A DNA stretch of 64,000 nucleotides from Mycobacterium intermedium. Its GTDB lineage: Bacteria; Actinomycetota; Actinomycetes; Mycobacteriales; Mycobacteriaceae. Below are positions 43,748 to 56,162 of this stretch, in pieces. A program made the translations under genes and the position numbers. The stretch covers positions 1 to 64,000 of the forward strand of contig NZ_MVHT01000003.1 of NCBI RefSeq assembly GCF_002086275.1, given 5' to 3'. Below the pieces are notes generated by a model. It did no database searches, had not been told where the DNA came from, and saw only the letters and a program-made list of their open reading frames with translations. The stretch's first letter is position 1, and each line of letters starts with the position of its first letter.

Positions 43748-45667
43748 ATGGCCCGCTACCCGGTCGCAACGTCACCGCGTCTTGCCGAGGGCTGGACCCT
43801 GACCCAGCTCACCCCGCCCAGTCGGCTGTTCGGAGCGAACGGTCTGCGCACCGGTCCCGACGGCCGCGTCTACATCGCTCAGGTGACCGGCAGCCAGATC
43901 AGCGCCCTCGACGTGGTGACCGGCAAGTTGGAGACGATCAGCGCCAAGGGTGGCGACATCATCGCTCCCGACGACGTGGCCTTCGACCCCGACGGAAACC
44001 TGTACGCGACCGAAGTCATGGACGGGCGCGTCAGCGTGCGGGACGCCGCCGGCCGTAGCCGGGTACTCCGTGACGACGTGCCAAGCGCCAACGGGATCAC
44101 CGTGCATCACGGCCGATTGTTCATCGGCGAGTGCCGCGAGGGCGGGCGGTTGTTGGAACTCGACCTCAATGGCGGTGCACCCCGCGTGCTGCTGGAGAAT
44201 GTCCCCTCGCCCAATGCGATGGAGGTCGGACCGGACGGTCTGTTGTATTTCCCGGTCATGGGCGCCAACGAGATTTGGCGCATTGACCTCGACGGGGGCG
44301 AACCCGAACGGGTCGCGGGTGATTTGGGTGTGCCCGACGCGGTGAAATTCGACTCCGAAGGCTACCTCGTCTCGACCCAGGTGCACAGCGGGCAGGTGCT
44401 GCGCATCGATCCCCGCAGCGGTGACCGGACCGTGCTGGCCAGCCTGAATCCGGGTCTGGACAATCTGACCTTCGTTGGCCGGCGGCTGTTCGTCTCGAAC
44501 TTCACCGGCGAGATCACCGAGATCCTCGGCGAGGGTGAGTCGCAGACGGTGTTGGCCGGCGGATTGAACTGGCCACTGGATCTTGCCGTCGGCGCGGATG
44601 GGCTGCTCTATATTGCCGACGGAACGTACTTCTATGCATTAGGCCACGCCGATGATCGCGAGCGCGGCGCAGCCGGGCGAAGCGGGTCGTCGGCCATCAG
44701 ACACGCCGATGATCGCGAGCGCGGCGCAGCCGGGCGAAGCGGGTCGTCGGCCATCAGACACGCCGATGATCGCGAGCGCGGCGCAGCCGGGCGAAGCGGG
44801 TCGTCGGCCATCAGACACGCCGATGATCGCGAGCGCGGCGCAGCCGGGCGAAGCGGGTCGTCGGCCATCAGACACGCCGATGATCGCGAGCGCGGCGCAG
44901 CCGGGCGAAGCGGGTCGTCGGCCATCAGACACGCCGATGATCGCGAGCGCGGCGCAGCCGGGCGAAGCGGGTCGTCGGCCATCAGACACGGCACGCTGCG
45001 GACAGCCGGAATGTTGTTCAGCCCAGGGTATCCGGGCTTCCTGCGAGGTGTCGCGGCAGCCGGCCCTGGCGAATTCATCGTCACCACTTCGAATGGCGAG
45101 GTGGCGCGCTACCGGCCGGAGGCCAACGAAAGTGATTTCCTGGCAACGGGTTTTGACCAACTGTATGGGATCGCCGTCGCCCCGTCGGGCGCCGTGCTGG
45201 TCGCCGAGTTCGGGGCGGGACGGGTGCTGTCGATCACGCACGGTCAAGCGGATGTGTTGGCCTCGGGCCTGAACGAACCGGTCGGCGTGGCGATCGCCCC
45301 CGACGGCGCCTGCCTGGTTTCGGAGTCCGGCGCCGGGCGGGTGGTCAAACTAGACGGCACGGGCGCGGTCATCGAGGGACTGCAACGGCCGCAAGGGATT
45401 GTCGTCCACGACAACACGCTCTACGTGGTCGACGCCGGGGCCAAGGAAGTCGTTGCAGTCGGATTGGCTGACGGCTCCCGGCACACGATCGCCGCCGATC
45501 TTCCGGTGGGCCCCCCGCCCGGCGTGACTCCGAAACCACTGCGCGGCATGCCTCCGTTCTCTGGGCCGCAGGGACCATTCGCGGGCATCGCCGTCGGACC
45601 CGATGGCACTCTATATGTTTCGGCGGACGGCGACGGCAGCGTGCTGGCACTGCGCCGAGGTTTGTGA
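43748..45667 (+). CDS. SMP-30/NHL-type beta-propeller protein with six-copy 19-residue insert
   Basis: A 639-residue propeller protein of the SMP-30/gluconolactonase-NHL type. Blade motifs recur, such as 'LRTGPDGRVYIAQ', 'VAFDPDGNLYATE', 'MEVGPDGLLYFPV', 'LAVGADGLLYIAD', 'IAVAPSGAVLVAEFG' and 'IAVGPDGTLYVSADG'. Between two blades (residues about 300-413) stands a perfect array of six HADDRERGAAGRSGSSAIR units encoded by the 57-bp repeat. There is no signal peptide. Relatives act as lactonases, which would suit a lactone-producing Baeyer-Villiger pathway, but the active-site residues cannot be assigned with certainty. ATG 43748 was chosen; GTG 43745 is adjacent. Confidence 0.8.
   Translation: MARYPVATSPRLAEGWTLTQLTPPSRLFGANGLRTGPDGRVYIAQVTGSQISALDVVTGKLETISAKGGDIIAPDDVAFDPDGNLYATEVMDGRVSVRDAAGRSRVLRDDVPSANGITVHHGRLFIGECREGGRLLELDLNGGAPRVLLENVPSPNAMEVGPDGLLYFPVMGANEIWRIDLDGGEPERVAGDLGVPDAVKFDSEGYLVSTQVHSGQVLRIDPRSGDRTVLASLNPGLDNLTFVGRRLFVSNFTGEITEILGEGESQTVLAGGLNWPLDLAVGADGLLYIADGTYFYALGHADDRERGAAGRSGSSAIRHADDRERGAAGRSGSSAIRHADDRERGAAGRSGSSAIRHADDRERGAAGRSGSSAIRHADDRERGAAGRSGSSAIRHADDRERGAAGRSGSSAIRHGTLRTAGMLFSPGYPGFLRGVAAAGPGEFIVTTSNGEVARYRPEANESDFLATGFDQLYGIAVAPSGAVLVAEFGAGRVLSITHGQADVLASGLNEPVGVAIAPDGACLVSESGAGRVVKLDGTGAVIEGLQRPQGIVVHDNTLYVVDAGAKEVVAVGLADGSRHTIAADLPVGPPPGVTPKPLRGMPPFSGPQGPFAGIAVGPDGTLYVSADGDGSVLALRRGL
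44645..44986 (+). repeat. 57-bp x 6 perfect tandem repeat inside the propeller gene
   Basis: Six identical 57-bp units, each starting CACGCCGATGATCGCGAGCG, with 3 bases of a seventh. The unit is a multiple of three, so the gene stays open whatever the copy number. It is also open in other frames on both strands. Identity between copies points to recent expansion, as in a VNTR locus. Confidence 0.95.
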
Positions 45668-45679
45668 AGGGCGACAACG

Positions 45680-46429
45680 ATGTCCGAAGCCAAAGTCGCC
45701 GACCACCGCTACCTGCAGGTGGCACGCACCTTGCGCAAGGAGATCGTCGACGGCGTGTATCCCGTCGGATCGCAACTGCCCACCGAACACGAACTGTGCG
45801 AACGTTTTGCGGTCAGTCGCTACACCATTCGTGAGGCATTGCGGCGCCTGCGGGAAGACAACTTGGTGTCCTCCCGGCCGCGGACGGGGACGCTGGTGGT
45901 GCCGCGCCCCTCGTCGGATTCGTATGTGCAACATGTGATGTCGATCAATGACCTACTGGCCTTCGCTACCGGCACGCGGTTCGCGATCGACTCCATCGCC
46001 ATGGTCACCATCGACGATGACATAGCGACCCGCACCGGACTGGCGGTAGGCGAGCAGTGGTTGTCCGTTCGTGGTCACCGGCGGGCAGATGACGCCGACC
46101 CGGCTGCGGCGGCGTTATGCCGTACCGAGTACTACATCAACCGTGCGTTCGCGGCGGTCGGCCGGCTGCTGCAGCGCCACGAAGGTCCCATCTTCCCGCT
46201 GATCGAAGACCTCTTCGGGCTGAGTATCGTTGAGGTTCATCAGGAAATCGCCGCTGTTCTCATATCACCGGAACTGGCGCGGGGCCTCAAGGCGGAGGTC
46301 GGGGCGCCGGCTCTGGAAGTGCTGCGCACCTACTCGACGTCGGACGGGCAGGTCGCCCAGGTCACGCTCAACACCCACCCCGCAGCCAGGTTCCGGCACT
46401 CCATGACGATGCGACGGGTACGTGGCTAG
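45680..46429 (+). CDS. GntR regulator, HutC subfamily (UTRA domain)
   Basis: A 249-residue regulator. The winged HTH (about 8-72) has 'LRKEIVDGVYPVGSQLPTEH' and 'FAVSRYTIREALRRLREDNL'. The UTRA effector domain (about 90-245) ends 'LEVLRTYSTSDGQVAQVTLN', the ligand-binding beta-hairpin of the HutC group. It sits 12 nt after the propeller gene and overlaps the ligase gene by 8 nt, so it is part of the plus-strand operon. The two HutC-like palindromes in the divergent promoter region are its likely targets, giving autoregulation plus control of the six-gene oxidative operon. Confidence 0.9.
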   Translation: MSEAKVADHRYLQVARTLRKEIVDGVYPVGSQLPTEHELCERFAVSRYTIREALRRLREDNLVSSRPRTGTLVVPRPSSDSYVQHVMSINDLLAFATGTRFAIDSIAMVTIDDDIATRTGLAVGEQWLSVRGHRRADDADPAAAALCRTEYYINRAFAAVGRLLQRHEGPIFPLIEDLFGLSIVEVHQEIAAVLISPELARGLKAEVGAPALEVLRTYSTSDGQVAQVTLNTHPAARFRHSMTMRRVRG

Positions 46430-48023
46430 CGCACGTCGAAGCCAGATCGGCGGTCGGTGGGTCCGTTGGGACGAGCACCGCGCCGCGCAAGCCTATGCAC
46501 AGGGTTGGTGGGTTCGAACCACGTTGGCCGATTCGCTGCGTGACGCCGCGCAGCGGACACCCGAACGGGTGGCGTTGATCGACGGTGATCAGCAGGTGCC
46601 CTGTCGGGACCTCTATGAGCGCGCGACGACGCTGGCTCAAGCGATGCAGCAACGGATCCCCCCGAGCAGCGTGGTCTCGTTCATGCTGCCCAACTGGCAC
46701 GAGGCCGCGGTCATCTATCTGGCCACCACGCTGGCCGGGATGGTGGCCAACCCGATCCTGCCGTCCATGCGCGATCGTGAACTGCGCTTCATCCTCGAAG
46801 ACGCTGACAGCCGCATGATTTTCGTCCCTGCCGGTTTCGGCGGCCACGACTACACCGCGATGTTGGACCGGGTCACGGCACAGCTGGAGTCACCGCCGGA
46901 CGTCGTGGTGGTGCGCGGGAGCGCGGGTCTCGGCCAGCTTCCGTTCGAGTCGCTGTCAAGTGAAACCAGTCGGCCGCTGCCGACGCTGAATCCAGATGCC
47001 GTGCGAATGATTCTCTACACCTCCGGTACCACAGGCCGACCGAAGGGTGTTCTGCACAGCCATAACTCGATCCACGCGTTGATTCGCCAGATCCGCGACT
47101 ACTGGCGCGTCGAAGTTGGTGACGTGTTCCTGGTTGCCTCGCCGATCGCCCACATCGGCGGTTCCATCTACGCCTTCGAGTCACCGCTGCTGCTGGACAC
47201 CACGGCCGTACTCATGGACCGCTGGAACAGCGATGAGGCGGTTCGGCTCATGCAGCGGCACCGGTGCACCCATATGGCCGGGGCAACACCATTTTTGGAG
47301 CAACTCCTTGCCGCCGCCCAACGCAGCGACACCCGCTTGCCGGATCTCAAGTTGTTCATCTGCGGCGGTGCGTCCGTGTCACCGTCGTTGATCCGCCGAG
47401 CTGCAGCGTATTTCGACCGCGCCGCCGTCACCCGCGTGTACGGCTCAACCGAAGTGCCGGTGACAACAGTGGGTTCGGTGGATGATGCGGAGCACGCCGC
47501 GGACACCGACGGTCGGGTCGGGATAGCCGAGGTCGAAGTCGTCGACGAAGAGATTCGGGTAAGGGGCCCGCAGATGCTCGTCGGCTACCAGCACCGCGGC
47601 GACGAAAGCGAATCGTTCGATGCCGACGGCTATTTCCGCACCGGCGACCTCGGACGTTGGGTTGACGACGGATACCTGGTCGTCACCGGGCGGGCCAAAG
47701 ACATCATCATCCGCAACGGCGAGAACATCTCACCCAAGGAAGTCGAGGACATGTTGGCCGCCCACCCCGGGATCGCCGAGATCGCCATCGTCGGCGTGCC
47801 CGATGACCGCACCGGCGAACGGGCCTGCGCGGTGGTCGTGGCCGCCAACGACACCGAGCCCGCACCCGATGTGGCCAGCTTGCGGGCGTTCTTGGAACAA
47901 GCGGGGGTGGCGCGGTTCAAAGTGCCTGAGCAAGTGGTCATCTGGGATGTGCTACCCAAGAACGACGCGGGAAAGATTTTGAAGCACCAGATCAAGGCGG
48001 CGCTGATGAATGCGGTGCGGTGA
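46422..48023 (+). CDS. Acyl-CoA ligase (ANL superfamily)
   Basis: A 533-residue AMP-forming ligase. Motifs are 'ILYTSGTTGRPKGVLHSH' (P-loop), 'VTRVYGSTEVPVTTVGS', 'DADGYFRTGDLGRWVDDGYL', 'GRAKDIIIRNGENISPKEVE' and the catalytic Lys in 'LPKNDAGKILKHQIKA'. The first 30 residues ('GGRWVRWDEHRAAQAYAQGW') resemble the cyclohexanecarboxylate/cholate-type CoA ligases. It activates an acid with CoA, probably a pathway intermediate of the divergon. GTG 46422 overlaps the GntR stop. The SDR gene begins one base after its stop. Confidence 0.9.
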   Translation: MASARRSQIGGRWVRWDEHRAAQAYAQGWWVRTTLADSLRDAAQRTPERVALIDGDQQVPCRDLYERATTLAQAMQQRIPPSSVVSFMLPNWHEAAVIYLATTLAGMVANPILPSMRDRELRFILEDADSRMIFVPAGFGGHDYTAMLDRVTAQLESPPDVVVVRGSAGLGQLPFESLSSETSRPLPTLNPDAVRMILYTSGTTGRPKGVLHSHNSIHALIRQIRDYWRVEVGDVFLVASPIAHIGGSIYAFESPLLLDTTAVLMDRWNSDEAVRLMQRHRCTHMAGATPFLEQLLAAAQRSDTRLPDLKLFICGGASVSPSLIRRAAAYFDRAAVTRVYGSTEVPVTTVGSVDDAEHAADTDGRVGIAEVEVVDEEIRVRGPQMLVGYQHRGDESESFDADGYFRTGDLGRWVDDGYLVVTGRAKDIIIRNGENISPKEVEDMLAAHPGIAEIAIVGVPDDRTGERACAVVVAANDTEPAPDVASLRAFLEQAGVARFKVPEQVVIWDVLPKNDAGKILKHQIKAALMNAVR

Positions 48024-48024
48024 C

Positions 48025-48813
48025 ATGCAGGTGGCGATCGTCACGGGGGCGACCGGCGGGATCGGTTTCGGTTGCGCCACGAAACTTGCCGAGGCGGGTA
48101 TCGCGGTGTTGGCGACGGGCCGCAGCGAAGACAGGCTGGCCGAACTGGCACGGGCGATCGGTGATCCCGCTCGGGTCGCAACGCACGCGGCCGACCTCAC
48201 CGACGACGGCGCACCGCGGCAGATCGCCGACGCCGCCGTGTCCCGATGGGGGCGCATCGACTTCCTGATCAACAACGCCGGGGTGGGCAGCCCCAAGCCC
48301 CTGCACGAGACCGACGACGAATCCCTGGACTATTTCCTGGGTTTGATGCTGCGGGCGCCATTTCGGCTCGCACGCGAAGTGCTGCCGCACATGGCGCCCG
48401 GGTCGGCGATCATCAATATCACCTCCACGTTCGCGGTCGTCGGCGGGATGCGCGGTGGCGCCTACTCTGCCGCCAAGGGCGGGCTCACGGCGCTGACCAC
48501 CCACATCGCGTGTCAATACGGATCCCAGGGAATACGCTGCAATGCGGTGGCTCCCGGGGTGATTCAGACACCGATGACCGAGCAGCGGCTGCAGAACCAG
48601 GGCTTCAGACGGATGCAGGTCGAGATGACGCCGCATCAGCGGCTAGGCACCGTCGACGATATAGCCAGCACGGTCGCGTTCCTGTGCTCGCCCGGCGGCG
48701 CCTTCATCAACGGGCAGACGATCGTCGTCGACGGGGGCTGGAGCTCCACGAAGTACCTGTCCGAGTTGGCGTTGACCTCGGAATGGAAACCCGCTCAGCC
48801 CGATTCGAAGTGA
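48025..48813 (+). CDS. SDR oxidoreductase, last gene of the plus-strand operon
   Basis: A 262-residue classical short-chain dehydrogenase. The cofactor loop is 'VTGATGGIGFGCATKLAEAG', then NNAGV, the catalytic Ser in 'INITSTFAVVGG', Y-SAAK, 'VAPGVIQTPMTEQR' and 'FINGQTIVVDGGW'. ATG 48025 follows the ligase stop by one base. An in-frame ATG at 48010 lies inside the ligase gene. Its 3' end overlaps the convergent SRPBCC gene by 19 nt. Confidence 0.88.
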   Translation: MQVAIVTGATGGIGFGCATKLAEAGIAVLATGRSEDRLAELARAIGDPARVATHAADLTDDGAPRQIADAAVSRWGRIDFLINNAGVGSPKPLHETDDESLDYFLGLMLRAPFRLAREVLPHMAPGSAIINITSTFAVVGGMRGGAYSAAKGGLTALTTHIACQYGSQGIRCNAVAPGVIQTPMTEQRLQNQGFRRMQVEMTPHQRLGTVDDIASTVAFLCSPGGAFINGQTIVVDGGWSSTKYLSELALTSEWKPAQPDSK

Positions 48814-49256
48814 CGCCGGATGCCCGAGAGCATCTCGATGTGCGCCTTGACCGCTTCGCGAATGGTGAATCTAGCCAGCGGACGGGGCGCAGCGATGTGA
48901 ATTCGTTCGGTGACGCGGGTGCCGGCTTCAGTGGGCGCGAACGTCACCGTTCCGCGTAGGCGCACGCCCGGCGACTGGTCGGCCTGCGTCTTGACGTCAC
49001 CCGACCCGGGCACATCCAGTCGGGCGACGTAGCTGGTTCGAATGGTGATCGGACCCAACGGAATCCGGTCAACCACCCGGTACGTCTGCCGATAGCCCTC
49101 CGGTGTTTCGCTACGCGAGAGCACCTGTACCGACACGATCAACGGGTGGACGAGTTTGATGTTGTGCAGGTCGACGTAGAAGTCGCGGACCGCTTCCGGT
49201 GGTGCGGGCACCTCCTCGCTCAAGGTCCGCTCGGCGTGCGCAACCCACCAACCCAT
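48795..49256 (-). CDS. SRPBCC-fold protein
   Basis: A 153-residue START-like protein: 'EEVPAPPEAVRDFYVDLHNI' (first strand/helix), strands 'ITIRTSYVARLDVP' and 'VRLRGTVTFAPTEAGTRVTER', and a C-terminal helix 'AVKAHIEMLSGIRRHF'. The ligand is unknown. It overlaps the end of the plus-strand SDR gene but is on the other strand, downstream of the rhomboid gene and palindrome A3. Whether it belongs functionally to the divergon is unclear. ATG 49256 begins 'MGWWVAHAERTL'. Confidence 0.7.
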   Translation of the reverse strand: MGWWVAHAERTLSEEVPAPPEAVRDFYVDLHNIKLVHPLIVSVQVLSRSETPEGYRQTYRVVDRIPLGPITIRTSYVARLDVPGSGDVKTQADQSPGVRLRGTVTFAPTEAGTRVTERIHIAAPRPLARFTIREAVKAHIEMLSGIRRHFESG

Positions 49257-49290
49257 GCAAAACAACATAGCCCCACCCTTTGCGAGCAGG

Positions 49291-49350
49291 CGAGCAGACG
49301 CAAACTCGTGTTATTCCACGGCGTTTGACACAAGTTTGTGTCTTCTCACG
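49291..49350. repeat. Dispersed palindrome family A, copy A3
   Basis: GAGCAGACGCAAACTCGTGT pairs with ACACAAGTTTGTGTCTTCTC; the core is the same as A1 and A2. It lies in the 89-nt gap between the rhomboid and SRPBCC genes, and its right arm covers the rhomboid stop codon (49346-49348). Confidence 0.75.
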
Positions 49351-50185
49351 AGAGAAGAACTGTGCGCCAACAGATCAACGCGACGAAAACCACCAGCAGA
49401 ACGGTCGTGACCGCGACCTGGATCAGCGTTCGCCGCTCCCTGGGCGCGTACACATAGACCGCGCCTACCAATGTCCCGGTCACCAAACCACCCACGTGTG
49501 CCTGCCAGCTGATCGGGCCCGAGCCCATAGCGGGGGCGGCGAAGTTGAAGACCAGGTTGATCGCGATGACGGCGACAATCCAGCGCACATCGAAGTTGAG
49601 TCGCCGCGCCACCACTGCCAAGGCGCCGAACAGGCCGAACACCGCCCCCGACGCCCCTGCCGTCAGCGAGCCGAGTGGCGAGATCAGATAGACCAGCACC
49701 GAGCCGCCCAGCGCGCTCAACCCATACAGCCCGGCGTACCTCACCTGCCCCAACAGCGCTTCCAGCGGAGCCCCCACCACATACAGGCCCCACATGTTCA
49801 GCAACAGGTGCGCCGCGCCATAGTGCAAGAACGCCGAGGTCACCAGTCGGTACACCTGTCCGTCGGCGACGTCGGGCGCCGACAGGGCGAACTCCCGCGT
49901 CACGCCAGGCAACGCCAGCTGCAAGACGAAAGCCAGCACGTTCAGCCCGATCAGCACGACGGTGACCACCGGGGTCGGCGACAGCTGCTGCCCGCCGAAT
50001 TGCAGCGTCGGCTGACGGATCGTGCGAGCGCCCTCCTCCACACACTCGGCGCACTGGTGGCCGACCGGGCTCACCCGCATGCATTCCCCGCAGATGTAGC
50101 GGTCACATCGGGTGCAGCGGACGTACGTGGTCCGCTGGGGGTGGCGATAACAGGCTGGCGTCTGCGACGTGCTGGGCCCACTCAC
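49346..50185 (-). CDS. Rhomboid-family intramembrane serine protease (Rv0110-like)
   Basis: A 279-residue membrane protease. The N-terminus carries a zinc-ribbon-like cluster ('CYRHPQRTTYVRCTRCDRYI' then 'CGECM' and 'CAECV', residues about 12-60). Six hydrophobic helices follow, with the catalytic Ser in 'GASGAVFGLFGAL', the catalytic His in 'WQAHVGGLVTG', and 'LLLNMWGLYVVG' as the loop-1 helix. It cleaves transmembrane substrates. GTG 50185 is the start. The order rhomboid, PE gene, small protein, ctpI is that of Rv0110 to Rv0107c. Confidence 0.9.
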   Translation of the reverse strand: MSGPSTSQTPACYRHPQRTTYVRCTRCDRYICGECMRVSPVGHQCAECVEEGARTIRQPTLQFGGQQLSPTPVVTVVLIGLNVLAFVLQLALPGVTREFALSAPDVADGQVYRLVTSAFLHYGAAHLLLNMWGLYVVGAPLEALLGQVRYAGLYGLSALGGSVLVYLISPLGSLTAGASGAVFGLFGALAVVARRLNFDVRWIVAVIAINLVFNFAAPAMGSGPISWQAHVGGLVTGTLVGAVYVYAPRERRTLIQVAVTTVLLVVFVALICWRTVLLS

Positions 50186-50274
50186 CGCACCATTGTTGCC
50201 TGAACGCCTTGCCTGACCCGATCAGCGTCAGTTTCGTGGAGTCGCTCGCAGCATGAGTGAGCACGCGGGGGCGG

Positions 50275-50574
50275 TCACACCAAGGGTGTCGCGTTGGCTG
50301 CTTCGGCGGCTTCGTATGCCTTCCCGCCAGCGGCGAGCAATTGCACCACCTGGTCGTGGAACGCGACCGCCTGAGCACTCAATTTCTGGTAAGCCTGGGC
50401 GTGCGCGCCGAAGAGGGCCGCGATGGTTGCCGAGACCGCATCCGCGCCGGGAGGCATCACACCCGACGTGGGAGCCGCGGCGGCCGAATTGGCGGCGCTG
50501 AGCGAGGAACGGATGGCCGCCAGATCGGCTGCGGCCTCGGCTACTTTCTCCGGAAGTGCAATCACAAACGACAT
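50275..50574 (-). CDS. PE-family protein (PE domain only)
   Basis: A 99-residue PE protein: 'MSFVIALPEKVAEAAADLAA' (the P-E pair at 8-9), a helical hairpin, and the ESX export motif YxxxE in 'AYEAAEAANA' near the C-terminus. PE proteins form helical heterodimers with PPE partners and are exported by type VII systems. At this locus M. tuberculosis has PE_PGRS1 (Rv0109); here the gene ends after the PE domain with no Gly-rich repeats. No PPE gene is adjacent. ATG 50574 gives the canonical MSFV start. Confidence 0.92.
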   Translation of the reverse strand: MSFVIALPEKVAEAAADLAAIRSSLSAANSAAAAPTSGVMPPGADAVSATIAALFGAHAQAYQKLSAQAVAFHDQVVQLLAAGGKAYEAAEAANATPLV

Positions 50575-50848
50575 TTGGACGCCTTTCACTAAGCCCGGGG
50601 ACCAGTCGGATTTCTGCGGTCGCCGTTGAAAATCGGCAGTGAATAAAGCCTAACCGCGCTTCAGAGGTGCCCCGTGCACCAATTTTTTGGCCTTCCGCCC
50701 GTGCCGAGCAGCCCCGGTCGCGACGCCAAAGCAGTTGGCCGACAGGGCTTCTACCTGGGCACCACTCGAGGCCGGGCAATGGCGGTGATCAGGCATTACC
50801 AGCTCGCGGGTGTTCCCTGCTCAGCGGAATTGGCTTACTGTGAATCGC

Positions 50849-51082
50849 GTGCAGTCAGAGGGATCAGACGGAGATGCCGAATTAGTACCCGTGGAGGCTT
50901 TGCACTCGGGTGACCCGATCACCGATGGCGGTCAACGCTACATAGTTCTCGAATCCAAGACCGTTGGCGACAGCTGTGTGGTCCTGGAACTTGAGTCCAG
51001 GGTTGACCACCAGCTCCAGGTCATCGAGAAGTCATTCCCCACCGGGTATCACGTCGGCAAGGCCCACCACCGCTACCTGTAG
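50849..51082 (+). CDS. Small conserved hypothetical protein (Rv0108c-like)
   Basis: A 77-residue protein starting 'VQSEGSDGDAELVPVEALHS' and containing 'GDPITDGGQRYIVLESKTVG' and 'QVIEKSFPTGYHVGKAHHRY'. The strand-rich pattern is compact and has no signal or membrane segment. Size and position between PE and ctpI match Rv0108c (about 69 residues), whose function is unknown. GTG 50849 or GTG 50840 may be the start; no clear ribosome-binding site is visible. It is divergent from the PE gene with a 274-nt gap showing no other gene. Confidence 0.65.
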   Translation: MQSEGSDGDAELVPVEALHSGDPITDGGQRYIVLESKTVGDSCVVLELESRVDHQLQVIEKSFPTGYHVGKAHHRYL

Positions 51083-51104
51083 TCCACCTAGCTGGGGGAA
51101 TGCT

Positions 51105-51131
51105 GAGTTAGCCCCATCCAGGGGCTAACTC
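51105..51131 (+). terminator. Hairpin after the Rv0108c-like gene
   Basis: A perfect 11-bp stem (GAGTTAGCCCC with GGGGCTAACTC) and a 5-nt loop, 22 nt after the stop. It has no U-tract. The rest of the 221-nt gap to ctpI shows nothing else. Confidence 0.7.
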
Positions 51132-51303
51132 GGTCCGTTGACTCTGCGCCCTTGGCGGCGCCTTCTCGCACTTTCCCGCCGAATCCGCAGACTCAATGCG
51201 AGGCGGCCAGGGGGCACCGCCCGGTGTGCGCACGCCCTCACATGTGGACAGGGCCGTTAGACGCCAGGAGGATTGGCGCTGGACATAGTCGAGAGGTGGC
51301 CGA

Positions 51304-56145
<4,842 letters not shown>

Positions 56146-56162
56146 GAATTGCGCCGAACAGC

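Noticed and set aside
44645..44986. CRISPR array
   Set aside because: The units are directly adjacent with no unique spacers, and the array lies inside a coding frame; no cas genes are present.
44632..45247. Minus-strand and alternative-frame proteins across the 57-bp repeat
   Set aside because: They exist only because the repeat unit is stop-free in several frames; they have no ribosome-binding site or similarity outside the array.
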